Shown here: one piece after another, positions 48,226 to 55,651 of the stretch
Position numbering within the stretch: position 1 is the first letter of the stretch
Layout: each line of letters starts with the position of its first letter
Origin: a virus
Length of the DNA: 64,000 nt
IMG/VR virus record: IMGVR_UViG_3300042554_002381
Location: 43,437 to 107,436 of that record
Direction: 5' to 3' (one strand)
Notes under the pieces: model-generated
Databases searched by the model: none
Seen by the model: the letters and a program-made list of their open reading frames with translations, nothing else
Told to the model about the DNA's origin: nothing
Translations under genes and position numbers: made by a program

Positions 48226-49278
48226 TTATTTTTTAGGAATCATTCTTGGTATTGGTGCTTCAGTTATTGTCATAGTTTCATATTGAGCTTTGTACCAGTG
48301 TATTGCAGGTTCACCAAAGCGATTTTTAAGCACGTGCATTGCTAATAGGTATTTGTCAGTAATTTCAAAACGCTGTGGTCCATAAAGAGCCAGGTTATAT
48401 TTTGCAGGACGGTTGTATGCAATCATAACATCTGCACACTGCAAAAGATAATCACTGCCAAATACATCAGCCTCTGTGGGATAATTGCTCAGCATTCCTG
48501 GTTTTTGACGTTCTGCGTCATCAATGTCACGATTTAGCTGAGTCAAAATCAAAAATGTAACAGGAAGCCTGTTTTTCATTTCTGTCAGCATGGTTGCTAA
48601 GTTTTGCAAGGTTTGCTGTCTGCTGGTTTCAGAAGCTCCTTGCTTTACAAGCAAAGTATGGTCAAGAGTAACTACCACCGGTTTTCTTATCTCAGTGTAA
48701 AAACTTATAATTGCAGCTTGCATTTCATTGACAGTAAGCGCTTTGTCAATAATGTACTCCTGTCTTTCTCTTTGAGTAGAGGCATATCTCTCAAGTTTTT
48801 TTAAGTCTTCACTTTTGAGAGGTGGAAGACCATCATCTTGGGCGCTTTGCATGTAGCGAATGTTCAAGTTGGTAGCACTTGAAAGTTCTCGCATAGCCAT
48901 GTTGCGTCCAAGCATTTCAAATTGAAAATGCAACACTGCAAAGTTTTGGTCGTGATTAAGCACCTGAAGCTCTCTAGTTAAAGATGCTGCTATAAGTGTT
49001 TTACCAACACCAGGTCTTGCAGCAATCACGTACAGTGACTGCCACTCAATGCCGTTTAAACCTATCTTGTTAAAAGTAGGCCATTGAGTTTTCAGTGACT
49101 TGAGTGAACCATTAGAACGCTTTGTAAGATAATCAATGCTCTCAGACATAATATCTCCATAGCGTTTCCAGGGTTTTTTGGTGGTAGCATCAACTGGTGA
49201 TGCTGAATGTGTCATAGTTAATGGTGGTTTTGAAGCGTTTGAAGATATAGGTGCCTCTGCATTAACAGACTTAAACAT
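48226..49278 (-). CDS. DnaB-type replicative helicase (C-terminal domain)
   Basis: I chose the ATG at 49278 over a TTG at 49305, giving 350 aa. Walker A is AARPGVGKT, Walker B is VVTLDHTLL, and TFLILTQLNRDID has the Gln sensor of DnaB helicases. The protein consists mainly of the RecA-like domain; the N-terminal primase-interacting domain is very short or absent. It would unwind the fork for the family B polymerase. Its promoter lies about 25 bases upstream. Confidence 0.88.
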   Translation of the reverse strand: MFKSVNAEAPISSNASKPPLTMTHSASPVDATTKKPWKRYGDIMSESIDYLTKRSNGSLKSLKTQWPTFNKIGLNGIEWQSLYVIAARPGVGKTLIAASLTRELQVLNHDQNFAVLHFQFEMLGRNMAMRELSSATNLNIRYMQSAQDDGLPPLKSEDLKKLERYASTQRERQEYIIDKALTVNEMQAAIISFYTEIRKPVVVTLDHTLLVKQGASETSRQQTLQNLATMLTEMKNRLPVTFLILTQLNRDIDDAERQKPGMLSNYPTEADVFGSDYLLQCADVMIAYNRPAKYNLALYGPQRFEITDKYLLAMHVLKNRFGEPAIHWYKAQYETMTITEAPIPRMIPKK

Positions 49279-49302
49279 AAATAGGATACTAGGATAAGAG
49301 TT

Positions 49303-49333
49303 CAAATATACAAATACTGTAGAACATAAACAA
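49303..49333 (-). promoter_or_regulatory. Bacteroidetes-type promoter for the helicase operon
   Basis: On the minus strand, TTGT (49330-49333) is separated by 19 bp from TATATTTG (49303-49310), which matches TTTG-N19-TAnnTTTG. Transcription would start near 49295, a few bases before the ATG at 49278. It controls the helicase, the unknown, the ATPase and the SSB-like gene up to the terminator at 45.9 kb. Confidence 0.75.
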
Positions 49334-49363
49334 GTGAACGTCTACAAAATAGTCAAATTGTCA

Positions 49364-50119
49364 TTACTGCCAGTATATTTCAGGTTTTCCCAATGCGCGC
49401 AGGTTATTGTTGACTTTGTTGAATATATCTTCACAATTCCAATGTTGTTCTCGCTGGTAAGCAGCAGACGCAGGGTGAGAAGCATAGAGTTTAATGTGGT
49501 GATCTCCAATAAGATCACTATACTCTTGTGCTTTTTTGCCCAAAAACACCCATATTATGTCCTTTTTTTGGGTATTTAACATGTCAAACAAATACCCTAT
49601 TAAACTTTTCCACAATTCTAAGTGTTTACCAATTTTACCTATCTCTGTTGTCAGAGAGGTGTTCAACATAAGAATACCTTGCCTGGACCAATTGGATAGG
49701 TCTGGACTAAGCTCTTTGACAGTTATTTTACCTTGGTAAACAGTGTCAATTATTGCTCTTTGCATGTATCGCAAGGATGCTTCAGGTTTCATTGTATTGC
49801 TACAACTGAATGCAATGCCGTCTGCTACACCCATTTGTGGGTATGGATCTTGCCCTACGAAAACTACTTTAAGTTCTGCAATAGGACACTCTTGAAAAGC
49901 TCTAAAAACCTGTCTTAAAGGAGGTGTAAAACGTTTGTTATCAGCTACATACGTTTTTAAGGTTTTGATAATATTTTCAAAATCTTCTGATACCAAAAAA
50001 CCTTTAAGCAAGTTGTGCCAACCAGATGGTCTTAGCATTTCCTGCAGTTTGTCAATAACTTGCCCGTGGTCAAGTACTTGCTCATGGGTAAGTGTAGAAT
50101 TTGCAATTTTATTTTGCAT
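49364..50119 (-). CDS. ung: Uracil-DNA glycosylase (family 1-like)
   Basis: I chose the ATG at 50119 (MQNKIANSTL), giving 251 aa. The water-activating motif GQDPYP and a C-terminal SHPAS in place of the classic HPSPLS are present. LNTSLT corresponds to the uracil-binding loop. It would remove uracil from DNA. This fits the presence of dUTPase and ThyX on the same genome. It lies divergent from the 108-aa plus-strand gene. Confidence 0.88.
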   Translation of the reverse strand: MQNKIANSTLTHEQVLDHGQVIDKLQEMLRPSGWHNLLKGFLVSEDFENIIKTLKTYVADNKRFTPPLRQVFRAFQECPIAELKVVFVGQDPYPQMGVADGIAFSCSNTMKPEASLRYMQRAIIDTVYQGKITVKELSPDLSNWSRQGILMLNTSLTTEIGKIGKHLELWKSLIGYLFDMLNTQKKDIIWVFLGKKAQEYSDLIGDHHIKLYASHPASAAYQREQHWNCEDIFNKVNNNLRALGKPEIYWQ

Positions 50120-50174
50120 AATGTGTAGAACTTGTGTTTTTTGATTGTATTTTTGTAGACTATAATCAAATCCC

Positions 50175-50501
50175 ATGGAAAACCAAAACAGTACATCTAG
50201 CACAGGTTCTGTAATGATTGATGTCATTAAACCTGAAACTCTGGTCAGTATCTCAATGAGTTCTGGCTATTATAGGAAAATTCAAAGCGCTCTTGCGTTC
50301 TTTATTTCTGGTAAATCAACAGAAGAACTTAATAGCGCACATCAACAAATTTCTTCCCAGGATATTACAGAAGAGTGGGTAAGTCACTATGAAACACTGT
50401 TAATCTTGGCAAAAGAATTTGAAGATGTTGCTAGAAAAGAAGGGTTCATTGTGCAAGTCACACAAGAGAAGGCAGCAGAAATGCTGAAAGAGTCTCTTTA
50501 A
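50175..50501 (+). CDS. Lone plus-strand hypothetical protein, 108 aa
   Basis: This 108-aa protein is the only plus-strand gene between 38 and 62 kb. A -10-like TATTTTTG at 50148-50155 followed by GTAGA lies 20 bases before the ATG, although the -33 element is poor. The protein has helical segments (GYYRKIQSALAFFISGKSTE and LLILAKEFEDVARK). A strong plus-strand terminator sits after it inside the opposing gene. It could be a regulator or a host-takeover factor, but no motif is recognised. Confidence 0.6.
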   Translation: MENQNSTSSTGSVMIDVIKPETLVSISMSSGYYRKIQSALAFFISGKSTEELNSAHQQISSQDITEEWVSHYETLLILAKEFEDVARKEGFIVQVTQEKAAEMLKESL

Positions 50502-50890
50502 ACAAGGTGATGGCCAAGCAAATGACCTATTTCAATGCATGTGTCTATTGCTTTTGACAATTCATCCTTGCTGCAATCTGCAAAACTTTTGAGCTTCCAG
50601 TCCTGAGAGCGGGTCCCTGTAACAACATGGAGACCCGCTTTTCTTTTTACTTCATCTTTGATTTCATCAAAGGTGTGACCTGTAAATTCTGCAAGTTCTC
50701 TCATCATTGTGTGAATCCTTGCAAGTTGAGGTAGTGTTTTGTCATTTTTTGAAGCTAAAGACATGTACACTTCAATAGTGCTATTTTCTTTTAAAGCCAT
50801 ATTAAACTGTTTCAGCTTGCCCATTTCTCTTTCAGAGGCTGGAATAAGCTGCCCATTTTTTTTGACAAATGTAAGAGTAGTGCTATGCAT
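50498..50890 (-). CDS. NinB/DUF1367-like hypothetical protein, 130 aa
   Basis: This 130-aa protein has KKNGQLIPASEREMGKLKQF near the N-terminus and a helical region (RIHTMMRELAEFTGHTFDEI then KDEVKRKAGL). The general layout is reminiscent of NinB/DUF1367-type recombination-associated proteins, but the match is loose. It overlaps the convergent 108-aa gene by 4 bases. Its coding strand carries a plus-strand terminator as an antisense element. Confidence 0.45.
   Translation of the reverse strand: MHSTTLTFVKKNGQLIPASEREMGKLKQFNMALKENSTIEVYMSLASKNDKTLPQLARIHTMMRELAEFTGHTFDEIKDEVKRKAGLHVVTGTRSQDWKLKSFADCSKDELSKAIDTCIEIGHLLGHHLV
50608..50648 (+). terminator. Terminator of the 108-aa gene, inside the opposite gene
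   Basis: AGCGGGTC / GACCCGCT form an 8-bp stem followed by TTTTCTTTTT. It lies about 110 bases downstream of the plus-strand gene stop and within the coding sequence of the minus-strand 130-aa gene. Confidence 0.75.
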
Positions 50891-50904
50891 CTGTTGATGT
50901 TAAT

Positions 50905-52014
50905 TTAAAACATAGGATCTATGTAGATTATTTTCTCAGAGTCTAAGTCTCTGAGCGCTTCACCCACCCACTCTGCGTCTATTGTGTCTTGATACATTAG
51001 GATGTGCACAGTAGCTTTTTTGTCAGGGCTTAAACGCAGAAGCCTGCCCAATCTCTGAGAACTTTTACGCTCATTGCTGTAAGCGTGCAGAATAATTCCT
51101 GCGCCCAGTTCTGGAATATTCACACCTTCGTTTAACTGCTGCACACAAGAAAGCTGCAATACTTTACCAGTTTTAAACATCTCAAGATTGGCTTCGCTAT
51201 CAGGGTTTTTGCTGTGATAAGAAAGTGTACACACACGGTCCGCTTGTTCTGTAGTGTTGCAAAACACCAGGCATTTTTCATGAATCATGTTCAGCAGCCT
51301 TATTGCATAACGTTCTTTTGATGAAAATTGCATGAGTGCTTGCATGCGCATGATGCGAAAGATTTTTTGCTGGGTGCTATTAGGGTTTGCACTTAAAATC
51401 CTGTCTGTCCAATACTGATAGTTGGCTTGCTCAGAAGTCATAAAATAACCACCTTTTTTAAGCTGTACGCGATGGTTCTTTACAGTGTCTAAAGGAATGG
51501 TGTGTACAACAATCCGATAGTCATTCAGGATCTTGTCCTCTACGGCATCATCAGTGATGTAAGTGTAAACGATAGGGCAGTACTTTGACACCATCTCACC
51601 CTTTTCTGATTTTTTGAAACGCGGTGGTGTGCCGGTCAGACCCAGGATCTTGCCTGGAAAAGTTGACAGATAAAAATCGTGAGTGTACAACATACTGTGA
51701 CACTCATCTAGGTAAACCACATCATAGTCCCTGGTCTTTTTGCTCAAAGACAGGTAAGTGGTAAATTCAATATGTTCCAGCAAGTGGCTGAGTCCAAACT
51801 TTTCAGCATCTTCTTTCCAGGACTCAAAGATGCTGACCTTTGGGGCTACGACCAGAAACTTTCTGTAGCCGTTAGCGTACTCCTGCTCCATGTGACGCAG
51901 CCCTATAAGAGTCTTTCCAACTCCCATACTTATAGCCAACCCAGAACGATACTTGTTGTGTATCGCTCTGAGGGCTTCTTGCTGAATCAACTCACGTTTG
52001 GTTAATTCAGTCAT
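50905..52014 (-). CDS. SF2 helicase, SNF2/RecG-type fold
   Basis: This 369-aa protein shows superfamily 2 motifs: I MGVGKT (about 31-36), II YLDECHS, III GLTGTPPR, and VI SSQRLGRLLRLS. It is short, with no extra domains visible. crAss-like phages encode an SF2/SNF2-type helicase in this part of the genome. It could remodel protein-DNA complexes or restart forks. It starts a unit of small accessory genes in the same direction. Confidence 0.85.
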   Translation of the reverse strand: MTELTKRELIQQEALRAIHNKYRSGLAISMGVGKTLIGLRHMEQEYANGYRKFLVVAPKVSIFESWKEDAEKFGLSHLLEHIEFTTYLSLSKKTRDYDVVYLDECHSMLYTHDFYLSTFPGKILGLTGTPPRFKKSEKGEMVSKYCPIVYTYITDDAVEDKILNDYRIVVHTIPLDTVKNHRVQLKKGGYFMTSEQANYQYWTDRILSANPNSTQQKIFRIMRMQALMQFSSKERYAIRLLNMIHEKCLVFCNTTEQADRVCTLSYHSKNPDSEANLEMFKTGKVLQLSCVQQLNEGVNIPELGAGIILHAYSNERKSSQRLGRLLRLSPDKKATVHILMYQDTIDAEWVGEALRDLDSEKIIYIDPMF

Positions 52015-52026
52015 TATGATTTTGTA

Positions 52027-52344
52027 TTAGTTATCTTTTACTTTACGCGATTTTTGTGGCGCAGGTGTTCTGCGGACACCAGAGGTTTCTTCTGTTTTTA
52101 CTGGAGAAAGCTTTTGCATTTCTGTTACAGGTTTGTCAGAAACACTTGTTTGACTTTGTGCAGTCTTACCGCGTTCTTCCAAGATTCTGTCTTTGTCAAT
52201 CCAGTAGATACCTAACAGGGTTGAACAAAGAAATCTGCGTAGTGCAGAAGGTTTTTTTTCAGTCCATAATAACAGACCTTTTTCATCTTGTGCGTCTTGT
52301 TTAGTAGTTGCACCAATGATGTAGTAGCCAATGAATTTTTTCAT
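52027..52344 (-). CDS. Hypothetical protein, 105 aa
   Basis: I chose the ATG at 52344 (MKKFIGYYIIGATTKQDAQ) because the longer frame would overlap the DUF2829 gene. The N-terminal part has a hydrophobic strand or helix followed by a basic middle (LRRFLCSTLLGIYWIDK) and a Lys/Arg/Pro-rich tail (RRTPAPQKSRKVKDN). It lies 12 bases before the SF2 helicase. Function unknown. The basic tail may bind nucleic acid. Confidence 0.5.
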   Translation of the reverse strand: MKKFIGYYIIGATTKQDAQDEKGLLLWTEKKPSALRRFLCSTLLGIYWIDKDRILEERGKTAQSQTSVSDKPVTEMQKLSPVKTEETSGVRRTPAPQKSRKVKDN

Positions 52345-52372
52345 AAAAAGTGTGAAGTGTTTTTTTTTAGGG

Positions 52373-52720
52373 TTAGAGTATAGACCAGTCTTCAGCAAGC
52401 ATATCTGTTTGAGATGCCAGCCAGCCGGTAAGAATTTTCTTGTCAGCAGTAAACATCCTGATGCTGCCAAGTGCCTCAAAAGTCTCTCCGCCTACCTGCT
52501 CTTCAATAACCTGGCGAAGTGCAGGGTCATGAATGGCTTTTGTGGGGACAGTTCCTGCGGGAAGCAAAAACAAAAACATGTTCTTGCCATTCCAGCCACT
52601 GCGTGCAACGCGATGTCCTTGCTTGAGCGCCTCAAGGGCTTCTCCAAAAGTGCCTTTGCCAAGGTGAAGTAGACCTAAAAGTCCAAAACCAAAAGGTCCA
52701 GATGATTCTGATTGTTCCAT
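52373..52720 (-). CDS. tad2: DUF2829 / Tad2-like anti-Thoeris protein
   Basis: This 115-aa protein has the DUF2829 signature: TFGEALEALKQGHRVARSGW then NGKNMFLFL near the N-terminus, and KILTGWLASQTDMLAEDWSI at the C-terminus. The family includes Tad2, a phage protein that binds the cyclic ADP-ribose signal of Thoeris defence so the effector is not activated. An N-terminal Gly-rich extension (GPFGFGLLGLLHLGKG) is unusual. It lies among small accessory genes. Family membership is strong; anti-Thoeris activity is inferred. Confidence 0.82.
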   Translation of the reverse strand: MEQSESSGPFGFGLLGLLHLGKGTFGEALEALKQGHRVARSGWNGKNMFLFLLPAGTVPTKAIHDPALRQVIEEQVGGETFEALGSIRMFTADKKILTGWLASQTDMLAEDWSIL

Positions 52721-52728
52721 TACGTTTT

Positions 52729-52905
52729 TTAAGATTTTGACTTAGAGTAGATAGACCATACAATAGCAATAGAGGCTAATACTGCACCTGTCAGTTCCTG
52801 CACCTGATCATCAGAAGCCCACCCATTAGTGGCCAAAATAGCACCAAATGCAGAAAAAAGGTGTCTAACTACACCAAGCCATTGTTCAAGAGTTAAGTTT
52901 TTCAT
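52729..52905 (-). CDS. Small holin-like two-helix membrane protein, 58 aa
   Basis: The ATG at 52905 opens 58 codons with stop TAA at 52729-52731. The product starts MKNLTLEQWLGVVRHLFSAF and continues to AVLASIAIVWSIYSKSKS. The amphipathic VRHL helix and C-terminal TM helix (LTGAVLASIAIVWSIY) match a widespread phage holin-like family seen near lysis or accessory genes. The distance to the 36-38 kb lysis module suggests a second membrane factor. It could be a holin, an antiholin or a non-lytic membrane protein. Confidence 0.65.
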   Translation of the reverse strand: MKNLTLEQWLGVVRHLFSAFGAILATNGWASDDQVQELTGAVLASIAIVWSIYSKSKS

Positions 52906-52925
52906 AAGGTTATTGTTTAATAGGG

Positions 52926-53342
52926 TTAAACTCTGGATTCTGTGAGAAACATTTCTTTAGCGTCAGCGGGGTGTTCCTCTACCCACCGGTGACAGCTTAA
53001 ACATAAAGGGATCCAGGTAGTACTATCAAGATAGTACTTACCGCGACCGCGCGTATGATGTATTGTCAAGTCTTGTCCTGTATGATGCGTGCAGACATGC
53101 AGCTTAGCTCTACAGGTACTGTTCTCTGGCTGATCCAGGAACTGCTTTCTAAGTTTGGAGTACAGCTGATCCAGCGGTTTGCGTTTGTCAGAAACAGGCT
53201 TGATCAGTTTTGATGTAACTGGCTTTGTAGTAGGGGTTTTCTTCATCCAGCAATCTTTGCAGAACTTCTGTCCTTCAAAGTTTTTCCAGATGAGTCTATC
53301 CTCCCCACAGCCTGCGCAAAGCTTGAGTTTTGCTTTAATCAT
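52926..53342 (-). CDS. HNH-type nuclease with zinc-finger, 138 aa
   Basis: The N-terminus has two CxxC pairs (CAGCG and CKDC), and the C-terminus has TIHHTRGRGKYYLD and PLCLSCHRWVEEHPADA, a phage HNH pattern with a zinc-ribbon. It would cut DNA or be a NinG-like recombination accessory. It lies between a small membrane protein and an acidic protein in a minus-strand accessory cluster. No intein or intron is next to it. Confidence 0.7.
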   Translation of the reverse strand: MIKAKLKLCAGCGEDRLIWKNFEGQKFCKDCWMKKTPTTKPVTSKLIKPVSDKRKPLDQLYSKLRKQFLDQPENSTCRAKLHVCTHHTGQDLTIHHTRGRGKYYLDSTTWIPLCLSCHRWVEEHPADAKEMFLTESRV

Positions 53343-53369
53343 GACATGTGCGCTTACGTGAGCGGCTTC

Positions 53370-53666
53370 TTAAATATCATCAGGTCCTGTATAATCAATA
53401 TCATCAAGCTTTTCCTCAGATGGAATGTCTGTGAGTTCTTTTATGCCAAGCTCTTCTTCAAGGCTTGGTTCTTCAAGAAAATCAAAGTCATCATAATCAG
53501 CTTTTTCGTTACTTGGACCATGTCTAAGGACACTTAAGGCAAAAGGATCGTTAACCTCTTCACCAATGTTGTATGCCATAAACATATTAAGTTCATCATC
53601 GCTCATACTGAGGTATTGCTCTAGTGAAATCTCTATACACTTTCCGTTAGGTAGTTGATATAGCAT
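53370..53666 (-). CDS. Acidic hypothetical protein, 98 aa
   Basis: I chose the ATG at 53666 (MLYQLPNGKCIEISLEQYLS), giving 98 aa. The protein is highly acidic (Asp/Glu-rich tail KLDDIDYTGPDDI) and its N-terminus recalls a small conserved phage family. A clear -7 element lies about 60 bases upstream. Extreme acidity is seen in DNA mimics and regulators, but no role is proven. Confidence 0.6.
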   Translation of the reverse strand: MLYQLPNGKCIEISLEQYLSMSDDELNMFMAYNIGEEVNDPFALSVLRHGPSNEKADYDDFDFLEEPSLEEELGIKELTDIPSEEKLDDIDYTGPDDI

Positions 53667-53723
53667 TTTAAGTAGGCAAGTAGTTGCCACTAAAATACTA
53701 CATGTTATAGAGATGCACCTCTG

Positions 53724-53731
53724 CAAATATA
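53724..53731 (-). promoter_or_regulatory. Possible promoter -7 element for the accessory operon
   Basis: TATATTTG on the minus strand matches TAnnTTTG exactly. The expected TTTG about 20 bp upstream is absent (GTGC/AGTG instead). The transcript would start near 53717 and run into the 98-aa gene. Confidence 0.45.
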
Positions 53732-53788
53732 CATATTGTAGAAGTATTTTGCACTATATTGCTATGATTTTTCTTCTTTTGAAAGAAA

Positions 53789-53815
53789 AAACCCAGAGCT
53801 GTAAACCCTGGGTTT
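53789..53815. terminator. Terminator after the HTH regulator gene
   Basis: AACCCAG / CTGGGTT form a 7-bp stem with an 11-base loop. A-run on one side and T-run on the other. On the minus strand a T6 follows, which ends the integrase-HTH transcript. It can also act on the plus strand, though no plus gene faces it. Confidence 0.8.
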
Positions 53816-53837
53816 TGCAAAAAATTAACAAAATCTT

Positions 53838-54194
53838 TCAGAACCTGACTTGTAGATTGTTTTTGTCTACGCTTACAGATTTGGCTTTTGAAGATATATA
53901 AAATACTACATTGTTGATTTCTATTTTCATATAGTCATCATGCAGCTGACCATTATGAGATGGCTCAGTTATCTTCTCAATAATTGATTCTGCAGGAGAT
54001 GGCGGTATGTTAGAAGGACGTTTACCTCTTACATCTGGTATAACCAACCCTCTTTGCTTAAGCATGCGTTTGTAGTTATGAACGCTGCTCACTGCAATGC
54101 TAAAATGCTTGGAAATGTCTTCAGGAGTTTTACCCTCCATTACCAGTTTTTCCAATTCTTGCTGGTGCTTTGAATCCAGCTTTTTCCTTGCCAT
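53838..54194 (-). CDS. HTH transcriptional regulator, 118 aa
   Basis: The N-terminus has a helix-turn-helix: LDSKHQQELEKLVMEGKTPE followed by DISKHFSIAVSSVHNYKRML, similar to transposase- or resolvase-like HTHs. The middle has a Pro-rich linker (RGKRPSNIPPSP). The C-terminal region may be a small ligand or dimer domain. It lies 19 bases after the integrase gene in the same transcript, so it may control integration, excision or lysogeny. Confidence 0.7.
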   Translation of the reverse strand: MARKKLDSKHQQELEKLVMEGKTPEDISKHFSIAVSSVHNYKRMLKQRGLVIPDVRGKRPSNIPPSPAESIIEKITEPSHNGQLHDDYMKIEINNVVFYISSKAKSVSVDKNNLQVRF

Positions 54195-54213
54195 TTGGTA
54201 TGATTTTGAGTTA

Positions 54214-55389
54214 TTAATTAGTGTTTGAGTTCTGCAAATTAGTAAAATTTATTGACAATTGCTCTGCATTAAACACTTTGTTAAGTTGTAGGTTGTTACT
54301 ATTACAATGTTTTAAGACACTACGGGTTTGTAATCTAGCATAATGCTCTGTTTGCTTTATTGAAGCATGACCAAGTAGAGTTTGCACTACTTCTATAGGT
54401 ATGCCATTGTTCAAATTAACTGTGGTGGCAAAAGTATGCCTAGCAACATGGGTAGTTAAATTTTTGGTAATTTGACATAGGTCAGCGATCTCTTTTAAGT
54501 AGCCATTCATCTTTTGATTTGAAACTTTAGGTAGAGAGTTGCCGTATTTTTCTAATATTTTCATTGCAATGTCATAAACATAGATCACAGCAGGTTCTGT
54601 GCTTTTTTTTCTATAAATTCTGACATAGTTGTTCTGAACATTTTCAGGTCTAAACAGCATCATATCTGCATAAGATAATCCTGTAAAACACTGAAATAAA
54701 AACAAATCTCTAACCTTATTCAGTCTGTCAACAAGAAACTTTTTACGCATTATTCTCTGCAACTCTGACTCTTCTAGAAAAACAGGTGTGTGTTTTTTCT
54801 TACCAAGTTTTATGCTATCAAAAGGGTTTTTTAACAAGTAACCTTTAACATTTACAGCATGTGTCATAATGCACTTGAAATAGGATAAATGCCTCATGGT
54901 AGAATTATGAGCATTAAACTGATGTAAAAAGTTTTGAAAATCATCAATAAACTCTCTGTTTACAGAAAGAATATTTACATCATCAGTTTGTCTTGCATTC
55001 AGAAAGTCTTTAAGCTGGTTCAAGGTAACCTGGTACTTTTGAACTGTTGACTGCAAAATGATACCTTTCTCAAACTTTGGAAAAATTTTAAGGTTCATGT
55101 ATTCTTGATAAGTTTCAATAAGATACCTGGTTTTGTGCTTTGACTGATAAATGCTTTTGATCGTTGCAGGATCTGCGGGTTCTTTTACAACAAGTCTTTC
55201 ATTAAAGATTTCAGAAAGCTCTTTGAAAACATTGCTTCTGTAAGCCTCTACCTTTTTACTGTTGCTGTTTACAATAAAATCCAGCTTAATTTCTGTTGAC
55301 TGTCCTGCATGACTCAGTCTGACATACAGGTTTTGCTTTTTTGACCCTGATTTACGCGTGAAAAAGTTGATAACCATATGCTTACACAT
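54214..55389 (-). CDS. int: Tyrosine recombinase (integrase), IntDOT-like
   Basis: This 391-aa protein (ATG at 55389; a second ATG at 55377 is possible) has the tyrosine-recombinase catalytic set: Lys261/262 in RKKST, His314-x-x-Arg317 (HVARHTFA), His341 (LLGHASIK) and Tyr350 (TEHYARL). The first Arg of the classic box is Ser239 (CFTGLSYADM). The same Ser replacement occurs in IntDOT of Bacteroides conjugative transposons, so activity is likely. It would integrate the phage at a tRNA-type site. The tRNA-3'-like attP lies directly upstream. Such an integrase suggests a temperate phage. Confidence 0.9.
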   Translation of the reverse strand: MCKHMVINFFTRKSGSKKQNLYVRLSHAGQSTEIKLDFIVNSNSKKVEAYRSNVFKELSEIFNERLVVKEPADPATIKSIYQSKHKTRYLIETYQEYMNLKIFPKFEKGIILQSTVQKYQVTLNQLKDFLNARQTDDVNILSVNREFIDDFQNFLHQFNAHNSTMRHLSYFKCIMTHAVNVKGYLLKNPFDSIKLGKKKHTPVFLEESELQRIMRKKFLVDRLNKVRDLFLFQCFTGLSYADMMLFRPENVQNNYVRIYRKKSTEPAVIYVYDIAMKILEKYGNSLPKVSNQKMNGYLKEIADLCQITKNLTTHVARHTFATTVNLNNGIPIEVVQTLLGHASIKQTEHYARLQTRSVLKHCNSNNLQLNKVFNAEQLSINFTNLQNSNTN

Positions 55390-55422
55390 TTATTTTTGAT
55401 ATCAACTGTGAGTGGTTTTTCA

Positions 55423-55453
55423 CAAATACAAACAGCTCACGATAACGCTCAAA
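55423..55453 (-). promoter_or_regulatory. Likely promoter of the integrase gene
   Basis: On the minus strand TTTG (55450-55453) is separated by 19 bp from TGTATTTG (55423-55430), one mismatch from TTTG-N19-TAnnTTTG. A TGTGA-N8-TCACA dyad at about 55407-55424 overlaps the start region and could be an operator for the HTH protein. Confidence 0.55.
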
Positions 55454-55483
55454 AAATCAGTGCAAACCATGCTGGTTACAAAA

Positions 55484-55518
55484 GAAAAAAGTGTTGATAA
55501 CCAACAAGTTACAACACT
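55484..55518 (-). terminator. Terminator before the integrase gene
   Basis: On the minus strand AGTGTTG pairs with CAACACT and an inner GTTA with TAAC (one bulged base), followed by TTTTTTCTTTT. It ends the dUTPase operon and isolates the integrase gene. Confidence 0.78.
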
Positions 55519-55587
55519 TTACACTGGCGAAGGCGGAGAGAGAGGGATTCGAACCCCCTGTACAATCCTTTACTGTAAAGCGTTGTA
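55510..55587. repeat. Inverted repeats flanking the attP core
   Basis: TACAACACTTTACA at 55510-55523 and its near-perfect inverted copy TGTAAAGCGTTGTA at 55574-55587 (13 of 14 matching) lie on either side of the tRNA-like core. They may be core or arm sites for the integrase. One copy overlaps the terminator stem. Confidence 0.6.
55525..55563 (-). other. Putative attP core: tRNA 3'-end-like sequence
   Basis: On the minus strand, GGGGGTTCGAATCCCTC is a T-arm, followed by TCTCTCC-G and CC, which looks like the acceptor 3' strand of a serine-type tRNA. The 5' acceptor half (GGAGAGA) and anticodon arm are not present, so it is not a full tRNA. The integrase start is 136 bases away. This is the layout of a phage attachment site that restores the 3' end of a host tRNA after integration. 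Confidence 0.75.
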
Positions 55588-55651
55588 GAGTGTTTGCACA
55601 AAATCACTCACAATGCTTCACAAAGATATAAGAAATTTAAACTTCCAAGAG

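Noticed and set aside
49279-49363. TATTTTGTAGA at about 49343-49352 as a second promoter
   Set aside because: The element has one T less than TAnnTTTG, no TTTG at the right distance, and would overlap the end of the UDG gene. The site at 49303-49333 is better.
55525-55640. A complete tRNA gene on the minus strand
   Set aside because: Only the T-arm and 3' acceptor strand are present. The matching 5' acceptor half and a credible anticodon arm are missing, so a partial tRNA in an attP is the better reading.
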